Positions 16,604-27,168 are shown, counted from the stretch's first letter. The stretch: 44,720 nt of DNA from Gammaproteobacteria bacterium (GCA_012719655.1 JAAXZZ010000141.1:1-44720), one strand, 5' to 3'. Numbers and translations: made by a program. The notes: a model not told the origin generated them from the sequence alone.

Positions 16604-17116
16604 TCACTGCTGAGCATTAAGTGCTGTAGTGACCCACTGCCCGGAGAAACCTAAAATCAGGTTTTTTGACCAATCAGCTATCAATAGAAAATGTGGAATC
16701 AAAGTGGATTGTTGCCACCAAGTGTCTTGCTCAACCGGTGCCAGACTCAACAATCCAATCAATATCACCACTAAAAAAAGTCCGCGCGCTGCACCAAATA
16801 CCATACCCAGTAAACGGTCAGTACCGGTTAAACCTGTAGCTCGAATCAGTTGCGCTAATAGAAAATTAATGAGGCCGCCAACCAATAGCGTCACCACAAA
16901 TAATAAAGCACAGGCGGCTATAGTGCGCACTGAAGGAATATCAATGTAGGGCTGCAAATGGTGGGCTAAACTACCGCCAAACATCCAAGCCACCACACCT
17001 GCAAAAATCCAGATGACCAGCGATAGTGCTTCTTTAACAAAGCCACGACTGAGGCTGATCAATGATGAAATCAAAACGATACCAACAATGACCAGATCAA
17101 CCCAATTGAAAGACAC
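16604..17116 (-). CDS. cvpA: CvpA family inner-membrane protein
   Basis: A 170-residue protein with four hydrophobic helices (LVIVGIVLISSLISLSRG at the N terminus), of the colicin V production protein family. It is needed for colicin V export in Escherichia coli; its normal role is unclear, with links to envelope stress and bile tolerance in other species. It begins with GTG at 17116 (MSFNWVDLVIVG) and an AGG motif about 11 bases upstream. It is directly upstream of purF on the same strand. Confidence 0.92.
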   Translation of the reverse strand: MSFNWVDLVIVGIVLISSLISLSRGFVKEALSLVIWIFAGVVAWMFGGSLAHHLQPYIDIPSVRTIAACALLFVVTLLVGGLINFLLAQLIRATGLTGTDRLLGMVFGAARGLFLVVILIGLLSLAPVEQDTWWQQSTLIPHFLLIADWSKNLILGFSGQWVTTALNAQQ

Positions 17117-17208
17117 GGAATAAACTACCTATTGTATAAAGTCAGCATTTTAACAGAGCTACCTAGGACTGATAAGCGCTTGTTACTGTTTTAATGCTGA
17201 ATATGCAA

Positions 17209-17832
17209 TTAAGGCTGGTAGCGCACAACAAAACACTCTTGTTTTTCACGTGTTTTTAAACCTTTACACATTGCCTGTGCTTCGGCCTCTCTAATCAATG
17301 GACCAATTAAAACGCGGTGCACACCGTCGCTGCTACGCACATAGGCATTGTATTGTTTGTTGCGATAGGTATCGCGCAGGGCTTCAGCATTGGCCTTACT
17401 CGTGAGACTGGCCAATTGTACAGACCAAGAAACAGGCAGGTTATTTTTATCAATACCTGGAGCAATGACCGGCTGTTCAGGTTTTTTGCTAACGGGTTGA
17501 GTCACAGCAGGCTTAACGGGTTGAGTTTCAACCGCAACTGCTGGCGCAGGCTCCACAGCAACAGGCTGCGCGGGTGCGCTATCTGGCGTGAGGGGTTGCT
17601 CAGTAATGACCGCACCATCCCACTCATCATCAATCACGGGTTCTGGCACAGCAACTTCGGTCACAGGGTATTGCGGTTGCGCAGGCACTGCCGGCATTGG
17701 CGGTGCGTCTACAACAACCGTGCGTGCAGGATCTTCTTGCTTGAGCAGCATCGGTAAAAAAATCACTGCTACAGCAATCAGTACCACTGCACCGACAATA
17801 CGTTGTTTAAGCTTGCTTTCTGCGCCTGCCAT
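17209..17832 (-). CDS. SPOR domain protein (DedD-like)
   Basis: A 207-residue bitopic protein: a short cytoplasmic start, one TM helix (RIVGAVVLIAVAVIFLPMLL, about 10-29), a long Pro/Ala/Val-rich periplasmic linker, and a C-terminal SPOR domain (about 130-207, starting SWSVQLASLTSKANAEALRD). SPOR domains bind denuded septal peptidoglycan, so it probably acts at the division site as DedD does. The start has GAGG at good spacing. It lies between folC and cvpA, as in other pseudomonads. The linker sequence is low in complexity and poorly conserved in general. Confidence 0.9.
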   Translation of the reverse strand: MAGAESKLKQRIVGAVVLIAVAVIFLPMLLKQEDPARTVVVDAPPMPAVPAQPQYPVTEVAVPEPVIDDEWDGAVITEQPLTPDSAPAQPVAVEPAPAVAVETQPVKPAVTQPVSKKPEQPVIAPGIDKNNLPVSWSVQLASLTSKANAEALRDTYRNKQYNAYVRSSDGVHRVLIGPLIREAEAQAMCKGLKTREKQECFVVRYQP

Positions 17833-17940
17833 ATTTGCCTCATTGTTATCATGCGCTGTTTAAAACAGCTGGTATAAAAAATCTACTTAAGCACACTCGC
17901 TGCGCTTTAACAACGTACAGGGCAATACTCTACAATTTTA

Positions 17941-19218
17941 TTATTGTTGCTGCTCCAGCCACAGCAATGCTTCAGCAACAGTGTAGAACGAGCCAAAGAT
18001 AATGATTTGATCATCAGCCGTAGCCTGAGAGCACTGCGCCTCTATTGCTTGAGCAATATTCTCATAGCATTCCACATCGGCATGACGGGCGTGTAGCGTA
18101 CTGTGCAAAAACTCAACACGGCAAGAGCGTGATGTTGGTAAGGGTGCGACCGCCCAATGACTAATCTGCGCTTGCATACAATCAAGAACACCGGATAGAT
18201 CTTTATCATCGAGTACGCCCAAGACAGCCAGACGTCGACCTTTAAGCGGTTGCGCTGCCAAACGGGTGGCTAAATATTGTGCAGCATGCGGGTTATGCGC
18301 AACATCCAGCAGTAGATGCAATGTGCGCGACTGCCACTGCAACGTCACCTGTTGCAGTCGACCTTGCATGGTTGCTTGGCATAACGATTCAATAAGCTTC
18401 TGCGCGTGCCAAGGCAAACCAAGCAGTGCATAAACTTGCAACGCAACAGCGGCATTTTCAATAGGTAAACTGAGCAAGGGAATATCGTGCAGGTAAACAG
18501 GCTTACCCTGCTCATCTAAGCCACGCCAATGCCAAACATGCTCACTCAAGGCTAAATCGAAATCACGACCACGCAGCACTAGAGGTGTTGACAATAAGGC
18601 TGCGCGCGTCAGTAATGGCTCAGGCGGATCGAGGTCACCACAGACGGCCGGTAAGTTGGGGCGGAAAATACCGGCTTTTTCATAGGCCACTGAATCGCGG
18701 GTATCACCGAGCCAGTCTTTATGATCAATACCGATACTGGTGACGACCGCAACATCTGCGTCGACAATATTCACAGCATCCAGACGACCACCTAGACCAA
18801 CTTCAAGAATAACCACATCCAGTGAACTTTGTGCGAACAGCCAAAAAGCCGCCAAGGTACCCATTTCAAAATAAGTCAAACTGACTTCAGCGCGCGCCTG
18901 CTCTACCGCAGTAAAAGCGGCGCACAACTGCGCATCAGTGGCTTCCTGCGCATTAATACGCACGCGCTCGTTGTAACGTAACAAGTGCGGCGAACTGTAG
19001 ACACCAACGCTAAACCCCTGCCCAACAACCAAACTCGCCAACAACGCGCAGGTTGAGCCTTTGCCGTTGGTGCCCGTTACAGTGACAATTTTTTTGGCAA
19101 GGCGCGGTAATCTCAAGCGCTGCGCAACCTCTTGCACACGCGCCAAGCCCATATCAATTTCACTGGGGTGTAATTGCTCTAAGTAACTGAGCCACTCCTT
19201 GAGATTACCCGTATTCAT
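17941..19218 (-). CDS. folC: Bifunctional dihydrofolate / folylpolyglutamate synthase
   Basis: Cytoplasmic ATP-dependent ligase of 425 residues that joins p-aminobenzoate-pterin to glutamate and then lengthens the glutamate tail of folates. The Mur ligase-type P-loop VTGTNGKGSTCALL is near residue 47, with LEVGLGGRLDAVN (about 140) and SIGIDHKDWLG (about 162) following, and the C-terminal DVAHNPHAA near 300. The start lies five bases after the accD stop with no clear Shine-Dalgarno sequence, so translation is probably coupled to accD. Confidence 0.95.
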   Translation of the reverse strand: MNTGNLKEWLSYLEQLHPSEIDMGLARVQEVAQRLRLPRLAKKIVTVTGTNGKGSTCALLASLVVGQGFSVGVYSSPHLLRYNERVRINAQEATDAQLCAAFTAVEQARAEVSLTYFEMGTLAAFWLFAQSSLDVVILEVGLGGRLDAVNIVDADVAVVTSIGIDHKDWLGDTRDSVAYEKAGIFRPNLPAVCGDLDPPEPLLTRAALLSTPLVLRGRDFDLALSEHVWHWRGLDEQGKPVYLHDIPLLSLPIENAAVALQVYALLGLPWHAQKLIESLCQATMQGRLQQVTLQWQSRTLHLLLDVAHNPHAAQYLATRLAAQPLKGRRLAVLGVLDDKDLSGVLDCMQAQISHWAVAPLPTSRSCRVEFLHSTLHARHADVECYENIAQAIEAQCSQATADDQIIIFGSFYTVAEALLWLEQQQ

Positions 19219-19223
19219 ATCAA

Positions 19224-20156
19224 TTAAGCTTGCGCGCCGGTAGCTGGATTGGATGCAGCAGCAGTTGCATCAACAAGGTCCATATCAGCCACTGGAATTG
19301 ATGGGCTATTCATCAACTGACGTAACACACTGGCGAGTCGTGAACGTAACTCACTGCGCGGAACAATCATATCTATCGCACCGTGATCAAGTAGGAACTC
19401 ACTACGCTGGAATCCTTCTGGCAGTTTCTCACGCACGGTCTGCTCAATAACCCGCGGACCGGCGAAACCAATCAATGCTTTAGGTTCAGCAACTATAATA
19501 TCACCCAGCATCGCTAAACTGGCTGACACACCACCATAAACCGGGTCAGTTAGCACTGAGATAAAAGGAATGCCTTCTTCACGTAAGCGCGCCAGTACGG
19601 CAGAAGTCTTAGCCATTTGCATTAAAGAAATCAGTGCTTCTTGCATGCGCGCGCCACCGGACGCTGAAAAACATACGAATGGGCAGCGTTGCTCTAATGC
19701 GACATTGGCCGCTTGCACAAAACGCTCGCCAACGACCGCCCCCATTGAGCCCCCCATAAAGGCAAACTCAAACGCAGCGGTGACCACCGGCATCCCTTCC
19801 AAAGTACCACTTAAAGCAATCAATGCATCTTTTTCGCCGGTTTGTTTCTGTGCAGCAGCAAGACGATCTTTATAGCGTTTGCTATCGCGGAATTTAATCC
19901 GATCAACCGGCTCAAGGTCGGCAGCAATTTCTTCACGACCTTCTTCATCTAAAAAAATATCTAAGCGTGTACGTGCGTTAATGCGCATATGATGCTGACA
20001 CTTCGGGCATACATCGAGCGTTTTCTCAAGCTCTGGCTTGTATAAAACCGCATCACAAGATGGGCACTTGTGCCATAAGCCTTCGGGTACTGAACTTTTC
20101 TTAGCTTCAGAACGCATGATTGATGGAATCAATTTATCGACTAACCAGTTGCTCAT
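19224..20156 (-). CDS. accD: Acetyl-CoA carboxylase carboxyltransferase subunit beta
   Basis: Beta subunit of the carboxyltransferase that transfers CO2 from biotin to acetyl-CoA, the first step of fatty acid synthesis; it partners with AccA (not in the window). The protein has 310 residues. The N-terminal zinc ribbon is CPSC...CPKC (C-x2-C-x15-C-x2-C, about residues 30-52). The crotonase-like core holds [16 protein letters not shown] and [10 protein letters not shown]. The ORF track starts at 20189; [13 protein letters not shown] at 20156 is the family's N terminus and has GGAG ten bases upstream. It is followed tightly by folC, and 85 bp separate it from trpF upstream. Confidence 0.96.
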   Translation of the reverse strand: MSNWLVDKLIPSIMRSEAKKSSVPEGLWHKCPSCDAVLYKPELEKTLDVCPKCQHHMRINARTRLDIFLDEEGREEIAADLEPVDRIKFRDSKRYKDRLAAAQKQTGEKDALIALSGTLEGMPVVTAAFEFAFMGGSMGAVVGERFVQAANVALEQRCPFVCFSASGGARMQEALISLMQMAKTSAVLARLREEGIPFISVLTDPVYGGVSASLAMLGDIIVAEPKALIGFAGPRVIEQTVREKLPEGFQRSEFLLDHGAIDMIVPRSELRSRLASVLRQLMNSPSIPVADMDLVDATAAASNPATGAQA

Positions 20157-20241
20157 CAGTTGTCTACTCCGCCTAGAGGCCAGTGGCAATGCACTGCGCC
20201 TTTATTATTTGTTTAATAACGATCAGGTTATTGACGGCTTG

Positions 20242-20886
20242 CTAACCTAAGCCGTCACATAGCTGAGCATTTTTCATTTGCACAGCATATAAGAACTTGC
20301 GAATTTTATCTGCGTCTTTAAGACCTAGGCTGCTTTCTACGCCACCACTGACATCAACAGCCCAAGGCTGTACTTGCTGCATGGCCTCACTGACATTATC
20401 GGCATTTAAGCCCCCGGCAAGAATTAGCGGTTTGGCTAAATTGTCAGGAATTGCTGACCAATCAAAGCGCTCACCCGTGCCACCATGAATACCCGGCACC
20501 CAGGCATCCAGCAGAATACCTTGTGCACCACTGTATTGCGCTGCCAGCGCAGCAATATCAACACCAGGCTGCATACGCAGTGCGCGGTAATATGGCCTAG
20601 AAAAACCTTCACACTCAGCTGGTGTTTCATCGCCATGAAACTGCAATACATCCAAAGACACTTGACTTAACAATGCGTCTATCTCAGTTCGAGGCGCATT
20701 AACAAACAAGCCTACTGTACTGACAAATGGCGGCAAAGCAGCAATGATCTTTGCAGCCTGCGTCATACTTACCGCTCTTGGGCTTTTGTGATAAAACACC
20801 AAACCGATCGCATCAACGCCTGCTTGTGCAGCAGCCAATGCATCTTCTACACGAGTAATACCACAAATCTTAGTTCGTATTCGCAC
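20242..20886 (-). CDS. trpF: Phosphoribosylanthranilate isomerase
   Basis: TIM-barrel enzyme of tryptophan synthesis that isomerises phosphoribosylanthranilate to CdRP. It has 214 residues. Visible signatures are the N-terminal [12 protein letters not shown] with the catalytic Cys, [10 protein letters not shown]-like [30 protein letters not shown] with the catalytic Asp, and the phosphate-binding [11 protein letters not shown] and [12 protein letters not shown]. The ORF track begins at 21006, but that extension reads through truA. I use the GTG at 20886 ([11 protein letters not shown]), which overlaps the truA end by 17 bases and has a GAGAAAGAG ribosome binding site inside truA. trpF stands apart from other trp genes, as is usual in pseudomonads. 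Confidence 0.94.
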   Translation of the reverse strand: MRIRTKICGITRVEDALAAAQAGVDAIGLVFYHKSPRAVSMTQAAKIIAALPPFVSTVGLFVNAPRTEIDALLSQVSLDVLQFHGDETPAECEGFSRPYYRALRMQPGVDIAALAAQYSGAQGILLDAWVPGIHGGTGERFDWSAIPDNLAKPLILAGGLNADNVSEAMQQVQPWAVDVSGGVESSLGLKDADKIRKFLYAVQMKNAQLCDGLG

Positions 20887-21763
20887 AGATATGCTCTTTC
20901 TCTTCACGCAAAAAATCAGGTAGCCCTGATAAAAAATGTGGCCCCAGATACCGCTCAGGTAACTGAAACTGTTCTGGATACTCAACCTGTACCAGATAGA
21001 GCCCATACGGCGCTGCAGTCACACCACCTTTTTTTCGATCACAGCTTTCAAGCACAGCGCGCGCCCACTCGACAGGACGCTCACCTGCACCAATCATCAT
21101 TAAAAGCCCCGCCAAGTTGCGTACCATGTGGTGCAAAAAAGCATTGGCGCGCACATCAATAACAATCAACTTACCAAACTCAAACAACTCCAAATGATGA
21201 ATGGTACGTACAGGTGACTTTGCTTGGCATTCACTGGCACGCAACGCATTAAAATTGTGCGTACCCACAAAACAACGTGCCGCTTCGCGCATTTTTTCGA
21301 TATCGAGCCTTTGATAGGTCCAGGTCACCTCTTGTGCTAAATGTGCTGGACGCACTTCATCACTGTAAATCACGTAACGATAACGCCGTGCCAGCGCACT
21401 GAAGCGTGAATGAAACTCCAGTGGCACAGCTTGCGCCCAAGTCACGCTGATATCTTTAGGTAAATAGTGATTCGCACCCCTGACCCATGAGCGCATCGGC
21501 CGCTGCACCTCTGTATCAAAGTGAACCACCTGGTTGCAGGCGTGTACCATCGCATCAGTACGCCCAGCGCAGCTAATATGTACAGGCACGCCGGCATTGA
21601 CCTTCTGCAACGCCTCTTCGAGACAACCTTGAATACTGGGCGTGCTTGAACCTTGCAGTTGAAAGCCACGGTAATTAGAACCCTTGTATTCAACGCCTAA
21701 TGCAATTCTAGAAACGCCAGCGGCAGCCTCTTGGGCTGCCGCTGGCGTTGTTTCAGTTGACAT
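20870..21763 (-). CDS. truA: tRNA pseudouridine(38-40) synthase
   Basis: Cytoplasmic enzyme that converts uridines 38-40 of the tRNA anticodon stem to pseudouridine. It has 297 residues. The catalytic Asp is in [11 protein letters not shown] near residue 71; other family features are [14 protein letters not shown] near the N terminus, RYRYVIY, and [17 protein letters not shown] near 218. The start is three bases after the fimV stop and uses an AGGA that includes the fimV stop codon region, so the two are coupled. An N-terminal Ala-rich leader of about 18 residues precedes the conserved domain. Confidence 0.96.
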   Translation of the reverse strand: MSTETTPAAAQEAAAGVSRIALGVEYKGSNYRGFQLQGSSTPSIQGCLEEALQKVNAGVPVHISCAGRTDAMVHACNQVVHFDTEVQRPMRSWVRGANHYLPKDISVTWAQAVPLEFHSRFSALARRYRYVIYSDEVRPAHLAQEVTWTYQRLDIEKMREAARCFVGTHNFNALRASECQAKSPVRTIHHLELFEFGKLIVIDVRANAFLHHMVRNLAGLLMMIGAGERPVEWARAVLESCDRKKGGVTAAPYGLYLVQVEYPEQFQLPERYLGPHFLSGLPDFLREEKEHICANTN

Positions 21764-21766
21764 GAA

Positions 21767-24565
21767 CTATCCTAATTGAGTAATCATTTCACGTGCTTCA
21801 TCTTGTTGCGCCGGAGAGCCTTCAGCAATCACTTCATCAAGAATATCACGTGCACCTTCAGCATCACCCATCTCAACATAAGCGCGAGCCAGATCAAGCT
21901 TAGTTGCGGTTTCGTCAGTACCGGCCAAGATGCCGAAATAATCATCCATTGCATCTAAATCTTGGAACTCATCAGCAACCTGCAATGAGTCTGCTGCCGT
22001 CTCCGACGCTGATAGCGCATCCAACGTATCTACAGCTGCAGCTTTTGCTGTTGGGTGTAATTCTAAACTGTCATCACTGAGACCAGAGGCCAGATTATCT
22101 AACTCGGCGCTCACCTCATCCAATTGCGCACTGAAATCGCTGTCGAGCTGACTGTCTGCCTCAAAGCTAAACTCATCATCAAGCTCAAAACTTGGCGTTG
22201 GCGTTGGCGCTTGCTCTCTAGCAGGCAGATCAAACTCAAGATCAGCAAGAGATAGATCATCCACATCAGCTGACTCACTAGCCACTGCCTGACTTGTCAC
22301 TGCAGCATCTAAGTCAAGATCTAAATCAAAATCTCCGTGGCGAGCGTCTAAACTTTCAGGCTCAACTTGCGCGTCTGAATCATTAGCCAAAGCAAGATCG
22401 AGATCAGCATCGAAACTCAATTCGCTGCCAGCGGCCTTAATATCCGACTCAGTTTCAGCAAGCAAGGCTGAAAGATCATCCAATTCAGCTGCAACAGTAA
22501 ATTCATCCGACTTGGCCTCTTCCGGTAAATCAAGAGTCAGGTCGTTTAAATCAAAATCATCAAACGCACTATTTTCTGCCACGCTTTCAACTTGCTCAAC
22601 ATCGAACATCTGTGGATAGCGCGCTTTGATTTGAGCCAACTCTGCAGTTGCACCACCAATCTCGGAAATCTCCTGAATTTGACGAGCAAAACCATCACGA
22701 TCTTCTAAATCAGCGTAGACTTCAACCAGTTTTAGGCGCAGATCAATGCGTTGCGGTTCTTGATCAATTGCCGCACTCAGCACACTTGCCGCTTGATTAA
22801 AACGACCAAAGCTAATGTAACTGCTTGCCTCTGCAATAGGATCAGGCGTCTCTGCCTTGAACTGGCTCTCAGTTGCTTTGGTTTCAAAATCAAACTCATC
22901 GGCAAAAGATGCGTCAGTATTATTCTCTACTTGGTTTAAGTCACTAGCAGATAAGAAATCAGTATCAAGTGATTCTTCTACGATAGCAGGCTGAACATCA
23001 TTAACCGATAAATCACTCTGCTGTGCATCATAAAACTCAGCTTCTTTGCGAGCATTGCGACGTGAAATACCCATGAGCAACAAAAGTAATGCTAGGACAG
23101 CACCGCCACCCGCTGCAGCAAGCAACATCGGATCATCCATAACCGTGTCAATGAGACTCTTTTCTTCTTGCACAGGTATTGCAGCGGGAGGCGTCACTTC
23201 AGCCTCCACAACAGGCTCAGGCTCAACGACTGGTTGCGCCTCAACAGCTAAGGTTTCAGTTTCTTGAGCTTCAACAGCTTCGACCGGCTCTACAGTTGCA
23301 AGCTGATCGATTTGCTCAACCGATTCAGCCGGGGCATTTAGAGTATCCTCAGTAACAACTGCTGTATCTTCATTCGCTTCAGTCAACTGCGTTTCTGCAG
23401 CTGGTGTCACGTCTTGAGTTGCAATCGGCGTATCTACTGCATTCTGCAGTTGAGCTAATTGACTGTCTTTTAACTCAATTAAACGCTGCAGCTTCTCTAA
23501 TTGACTGTTAAGGTCGTCAACACGACTTTTCAGGTCTTGGTTTTCTAGGACCGTTGAGTCTAACAATTCTTTAGTAACGGCTAACTGATCCTGCACAGCT
23601 TTATCATTTGTCCCATCGCCTTGATCAGCGGCCTGTTGCGCTTGACCGGGCGCATCAGCCACTAATCTTAAACTGTCTGTCTTCTCAACGACAGCAGGCG
23701 CTGCGCCCGCGACGCTTCGATGTGTAGCATCGAGCTGACGCTCAGCGCCAGCTTGTTCAACACGCCCTGTTTTCCAGCTAGTATTTTGCTGAGTAACTTG
23801 AGCGATTGCTTCGGCACGACTGAGAACATTAATTTCTTGCTCAGTTGGCAAACGTAAAACCTGGCCACTTTTCATCCGATTAATGTTGCCATCTAAAAAA
23901 GCATTCGGATTTAAATCTTGAATGGCCAACATCGTTTGATGCACTGAGGCATTGCCACCCACGCGCGCAGCAATTTCCCACAAGGTGTCGTTTCTCTGAA
24001 CGCTGTACTCAGAACCTTGTAACGCAGGGGTCGCACGTGTTGTTGGCTGCTGTCGTTGTGCCGTTGAAGTTGATGCTTGTGAGGAACGAATGTTTTGTTG
24101 TACTACAGGCGCAGAAGGTCTGACGCTTGCAGGCTGTGGCGCATAAATAACCTGCTGAGGGCTGTATAAAGGTGGGTCAAGCAGTACGGTGTACTCACGT
24201 AACAAACGACCATTTGGCCATAAGACCTCTACTAAGAAGTTTAAATAAGGCTCTTTAATAGGGTTCGCACTTGTCACACGAATGACGTTTTTTCCATTGG
24301 CGTTAAGCACGGGCGTAAATTTCAAACCCGTTAAAAAAAACTGTCGATCAACACCAGCTTTACTGAACTCTTCTGGCGAGGCCAGTTGAGTTTTAATTTC
24401 AACTGAGGTTAAGTCGCGCACCTCTAATAAAGAGATCTCCGCTTCAAAAGGCTGGTTTAAAGATGACTTAACAGATACATCACCCAAACCTAAAGCATGA
24501 GCCAGACCAGATGAAAACGCTGAAGCAGCAGCAACTGCCAACACCAATTTGCGAACTTGAAGCAT
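21767..24565 (-). CDS. fimV: FimV, polar hub / type IV pilus assembly protein
   Basis: Inner-membrane, peptidoglycan-binding protein of 932 residues needed in pseudomonads for twitching motility, type II secretion and polar organisation. It has a signal peptide (about 1-24), the FimV N-terminal domain (GLGDVSVKSSLNQPFEAEIS onward), a LysM domain (about 185-245, YSVQRNDTLWEIAARVGGNA), a coiled coil (about 325-375), an acidic linker, one TM helix (about 480-500, LLAAAGGGAVLALLLLLMG), a long acidic cytoplasmic part with a TPR-like segment, and the conserved C-terminal domain (about 885-930, LARAYVEMGDAEGARDILDE). It has its own predicted promoter and is coupled to truA downstream. Confidence 0.96.
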   Translation of the reverse strand: MLQVRKLVLAVAAASAFSSGLAHALGLGDVSVKSSLNQPFEAEISLLEVRDLTSVEIKTQLASPEEFSKAGVDRQFFLTGLKFTPVLNANGKNVIRVTSANPIKEPYLNFLVEVLWPNGRLLREYTVLLDPPLYSPQQVIYAPQPASVRPSAPVVQQNIRSSQASTSTAQRQQPTTRATPALQGSEYSVQRNDTLWEIAARVGGNASVHQTMLAIQDLNPNAFLDGNINRMKSGQVLRLPTEQEINVLSRAEAIAQVTQQNTSWKTGRVEQAGAERQLDATHRSVAGAAPAVVEKTDSLRLVADAPGQAQQAADQGDGTNDKAVQDQLAVTKELLDSTVLENQDLKSRVDDLNSQLEKLQRLIELKDSQLAQLQNAVDTPIATQDVTPAAETQLTEANEDTAVVTEDTLNAPAESVEQIDQLATVEPVEAVEAQETETLAVEAQPVVEPEPVVEAEVTPPAAIPVQEEKSLIDTVMDDPMLLAAAGGGAVLALLLLLMGISRRNARKEAEFYDAQQSDLSVNDVQPAIVEESLDTDFLSASDLNQVENNTDASFADEFDFETKATESQFKAETPDPIAEASSYISFGRFNQAASVLSAAIDQEPQRIDLRLKLVEVYADLEDRDGFARQIQEISEIGGATAELAQIKARYPQMFDVEQVESVAENSAFDDFDLNDLTLDLPEEAKSDEFTVAAELDDLSALLAETESDIKAAGSELSFDADLDLALANDSDAQVEPESLDARHGDFDLDLDLDAAVTSQAVASESADVDDLSLADLEFDLPAREQAPTPTPSFELDDEFSFEADSQLDSDFSAQLDEVSAELDNLASGLSDDSLELHPTAKAAAVDTLDALSASETAADSLQVADEFQDLDAMDDYFGILAGTDETATKLDLARAYVEMGDAEGARDILDEVIAEGSPAQQDEAREMITQLG

Positions 24566-24711
24566 ATAGAGTTATCCCTTTTTATTCGTTCCGGATACCC
24601 GGAGGGTTTTGAATGTACTGCTCACAATCGTCATAGATTGACGGTCCCCGCCAGCGTCATTCAACCTGGTTCCGCTTTAGCAACTCGAAACAGTATTCAG
24701 TCTTGTTGCTA

Positions 24712-24740
24712 AGTATCTTTTACGGATAGAGTTTTATCAA
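24712..24740 (-). promoter_or_regulatory. Predicted sigma-70 promoter of fimV
   Basis: On the minus strand, TTGATA (-35, 24740-24735) and GATACT (-10, 24717-24712) are separated by 17 bases. They match consensus at 5/6 and 4/6 positions. The start of transcription would be near 24705, leaving a 140-base leader. Confidence 0.5.
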
Positions 24741-24839
24741 CATTCAATCGACTTACTCAAGCCATATCAAGCCCGTTATGCCATTATTATCAGACACACT
24801 GCACATTTTCAAACACTGACACCGACGACTCAACAAATA

Positions 24840-24877
24840 GGCAGACAAAAAGTTAAATAAATACCAATTTGCCTGCC
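24840..24877 (-). terminator. Possible terminator after asd
   Basis: Read on the minus strand, GGCAGGCAAA and TTTGTCTGCC form a 10-bp stem with one G-T pair around an 18-base AT-rich loop, 11 bases after the asd stop codon. The sequence after it (TATTTGTT) is T-rich but not a clean run, so the call is tentative. Confidence 0.4.
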
Positions 24878-24888
24878 CATTCATTACT

Positions 24889-26001
24889 TTAACGCTCTAG
24901 CAAGATACGCAACATTCTACGTAAAGGTTCTGCCGCACCCCATAACAATTGGTCACCGACGGTAAAGGCACCTAAGTAATGAGAGCCCATATTAAGTTTG
25001 CGTAAACGTCCAACTGGCACACTTAAAGTACCTGTCACAGCTGTTGGCGTAAGCTCTTTAACAGTCACGTCACGTTCGTTGGGTACTAAGCGCACCCAGG
25101 GGTTATGCTGACTGATTAGGTTTTCGATATCAGCCAAAGGCACATCTTTATTCAACTTAATAGTTAATGCTTGGCTGTGGCAACGCATCGCCCCAACACG
25201 CACACATAAACCATCCACAGGAATTGGATTTTTAAAACGACCTAAAATCTTATTGGTTTCGGCTTGTGCTTTCCATTCTTCGCGGCTTTGACCGTTCGGC
25301 AAAGCGCTATCAATCCAAGGAATTAAACTGCCTGCCAGCGGCACGCCAAAATGATCGGTGGGCAATTCATCACTACGCTGCATCTGTGCAACTTTACGAT
25401 CAATCTCTAAAATTGCACTGGCAGGATCTTGCAACTCACTGGCGACTGCATTGTGAATACTGCCCATTTGCCGAATCAGCTCGCGCATATTTTGCGCACC
25501 AGCACCACTGGCCGCTTGATAGGTCATGGCACTCATCCACTCGACCAAACCTGCTTCGAACAAGCCGCCCAAGCCCATTAACATCAAACTGACAGTGCAG
25601 TTACCACCAACATAGTCTTTAACCCCAGCATCCAGTGACTGGTCAATCACCTTGCGATTAACCGGATCGAGAACAATCACTGAATTGTCTTTCATGCGCA
25701 AAGCTGACGCGGCATCAATCCAATACCCCTCCCAACCTGCTTCGCGCAATTTAGGGAATACTTCATTGGTGTAGTCGCCGCCCTGACAGGTCAAGATAAC
25801 GTCGAGCGTTTTCAGCTCATTGATATCATAAGCATCTTTTAGCGCCGGAATATCTTTACCAATTGCTGGCCCTTGCCCACCTACGTTCGAGGTAGTAAAG
25901 AATACCGGTTCAATTAAGTCGAAATCCCGTTCTTCGAGCATACGCTGCATGAGCACTGAGCCCACCATGCCACGCCAACCTACTAGACCTACACGCTTCA
26001 T
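24889..26001 (-). CDS. asd: Aspartate-semialdehyde dehydrogenase
   Basis: NADPH-dependent enzyme that reduces beta-aspartyl phosphate to the semialdehyde, the branch point to lysine/diaminopimelate, threonine and methionine. The 370 residues match the Pseudomonas enzyme closely as I remember it. Visible features are the nucleotide-binding [18 protein letters not shown] at the N terminus, the catalytic Cys in [15 protein letters not shown] near residue 135, and the substrate-binding [17 protein letters not shown] near 270. The ORF track begins with a GTG; I use the next codon, the ATG at 26001, which gives the family's [11 protein letters not shown] start. It is 84 bp downstream of leuB, with a hairpin in the gap. 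Confidence 0.97.
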   Translation of the reverse strand: MKRVGLVGWRGMVGSVLMQRMLEERDFDLIEPVFFTTSNVGGQGPAIGKDIPALKDAYDINELKTLDVILTCQGGDYTNEVFPKLREAGWEGYWIDAASALRMKDNSVIVLDPVNRKVIDQSLDAGVKDYVGGNCTVSLMLMGLGGLFEAGLVEWMSAMTYQAASGAGAQNMRELIRQMGSIHNAVASELQDPASAILEIDRKVAQMQRSDELPTDHFGVPLAGSLIPWIDSALPNGQSREEWKAQAETNKILGRFKNPIPVDGLCVRVGAMRCHSQALTIKLNKDVPLADIENLISQHNPWVRLVPNERDVTVKELTPTAVTGTLSVPVGRLRKLNMGSHYLGAFTVGDQLLWGAAEPLRRMLRILLER

Positions 26002-26029
26002 CACGACTACACCTATTGTTAAATGAATA

Positions 26030-26067
26030 ATCCGCTCGCCGCTGTGTCATCACGGCGCCGAACGGAT
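26030..26067 (-). other. Hairpin in the leuB-asd spacer
   Basis: Read on the minus strand, ATCCGTTCGGCGC and GCGGCGAGCGGAT pair over 13 positions with one G-T pair and one mismatch around a 12-base loop. It begins about 19 bases after the leuB stop and ends about 29 bases before the asd start. No T-run follows. It may stabilise the upstream message, reduce read-through or be a decayed terminator. Confidence 0.4.
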
Positions 26068-26085
26068 ATATTGAGTTAAACGAGT

Positions 26086-27168
26086 TTACAGTTTTGCAAG
26101 CGCTGCGACTACTGCATCACCCATTTCTACGGTGCCAACTTTACGCATGCCAGCGGAGAAAATGTCACCGGTGCGCAAACCTTGATCCAATACATCGCTG
26201 ACCGCTTGTTCAATGGCATCCGCTGCAGCAATGTGATTAAAGCTGTAACGCAGCATCATTGACACTGACAAAATTGTTGCCAATGGGTTAGCAATGCCCT
26301 GCCCAGCAATATCCGGTGCTGAACCGTGGCATGGCTCATACATACCTTTGTTATTCGAATCCAAAGAGGCTGATGGCAGCATGCCAATGGAGCCAGTCAA
26401 CATTGACGCTTGATCAGATAAAATATCACCAAACAAGTTGTCAGTTACAATCACATCAAACTGCTTTGGCGCGCGCACCAACTGCATAGCGGCGTTATCC
26501 ACGTATAAATGAGTAAGTTCCACATCGGGATAATCTTTACTCACCTCAATAACAATCTCACGCCATAGGCGGCTCGATTCAAGCACGTTAGCTTTATCTA
26601 CAGAGCACAACTTCTTGCTACGCAAACGTGCCATATCAAAACCGACTTTAGCAATACGGCGAATTTCACTTTCACTGTACGGCAGCGTATCAAAGGCCAT
26701 ACGCTCACCATTTTCGAGCGTCACAGTATCACGCGGGGTGCCAAAATAAATGCCCCCGGTCAACTCACGGACAATTAGAATATCTAAACCTGATACAACT
26801 TCAGGTTTTAGTGTTGATGCTTCAGCGAGCTGCGGATACAAAATAGCTGGACGCAAGTTACCAAACAGTCCTAACTCAGAACGGATTTTCAGCAAACCGC
26901 GCTCTGGGCGAATCGCACGATCTAAAGTGTCCCACTTAGGACCACCCACAGCACCTAAAAGTACCGCCTCGACTTCACGCGCCAATGCTAAGGTTGAATC
27001 CGCCAAAGGTACGCCATGCTTATCAATCGCCGCACCACCGAGCTCGCCTTCAACCAACTCAAAACCTAGGCTGAACTTTTCGTTAGCCAACTGTAAAACT
27101 TTGACGGCTTCAGACATGATTTCTGGACCGATGCCATCACCGGGTAACACAAGAATCTTTTTAGACAT
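26086..27168 (-). CDS. leuB: 3-isopropylmalate dehydrogenase
   Basis: NAD-dependent oxidative decarboxylase of leucine synthesis, acting on the product of LeuCD. It has 360 residues. Features are [15 protein letters not shown] at the N terminus, the substrate-site [10 protein letters not shown] near 144, and [25 protein letters not shown] near 250, with metal-binding aspartates. The ORF track begins at 27204; [12 protein letters not shown] at 27168 is the family start, preceded by GAGAG. It is 53 bp after leuD on the same strand and belongs to the leuC-leuD-leuB operon. Confidence 0.97.
   Translation of the reverse strand: MSKKILVLPGDGIGPEIMSEAVKVLQLANEKFSLGFELVEGELGGAAIDKHGVPLADSTLALAREVEAVLLGAVGGPKWDTLDRAIRPERGLLKIRSELGLFGNLRPAILYPQLAEASTLKPEVVSGLDILIVRELTGGIYFGTPRDTVTLENGERMAFDTLPYSESEIRRIAKVGFDMARLRSKKLCSVDKANVLESSRLWREIVIEVSKDYPDVELTHLYVDNAAMQLVRAPKQFDVIVTDNLFGDILSDQASMLTGSIGMLPSASLDSNNKGMYEPCHGSAPDIAGQGIANPLATILSVSMMLRYSFNHIAAADAIEQAVSDVLDQGLRTGDIFSAGMRKVGTVEMGDAVVAALAKL

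Larger units (their letters stand above)
24566..24888 (-). other. fimV leader and asd-fimV spacer (323 bp without genes)
   Basis: The spacer holds the predicted fimV promoter, a leader of about 140 bases and an inverted repeat after asd. The leader contains CGTCAATCTATGACG, a short hairpin, and CCGGGTATCCGG, close upstream of the fimV ribosome binding site. P. aeruginosa, from memory, has a second asd-like gene here; I see no trace of it. Confidence 0.6.

Noticed and set aside
20887-21006. N-terminal extension of trpF in the ORF track
   Set aside because: The extra 40 residues read through the end of truA in another frame and are not found in the enzyme family. The GTG at 20886 gives a normal-length protein.
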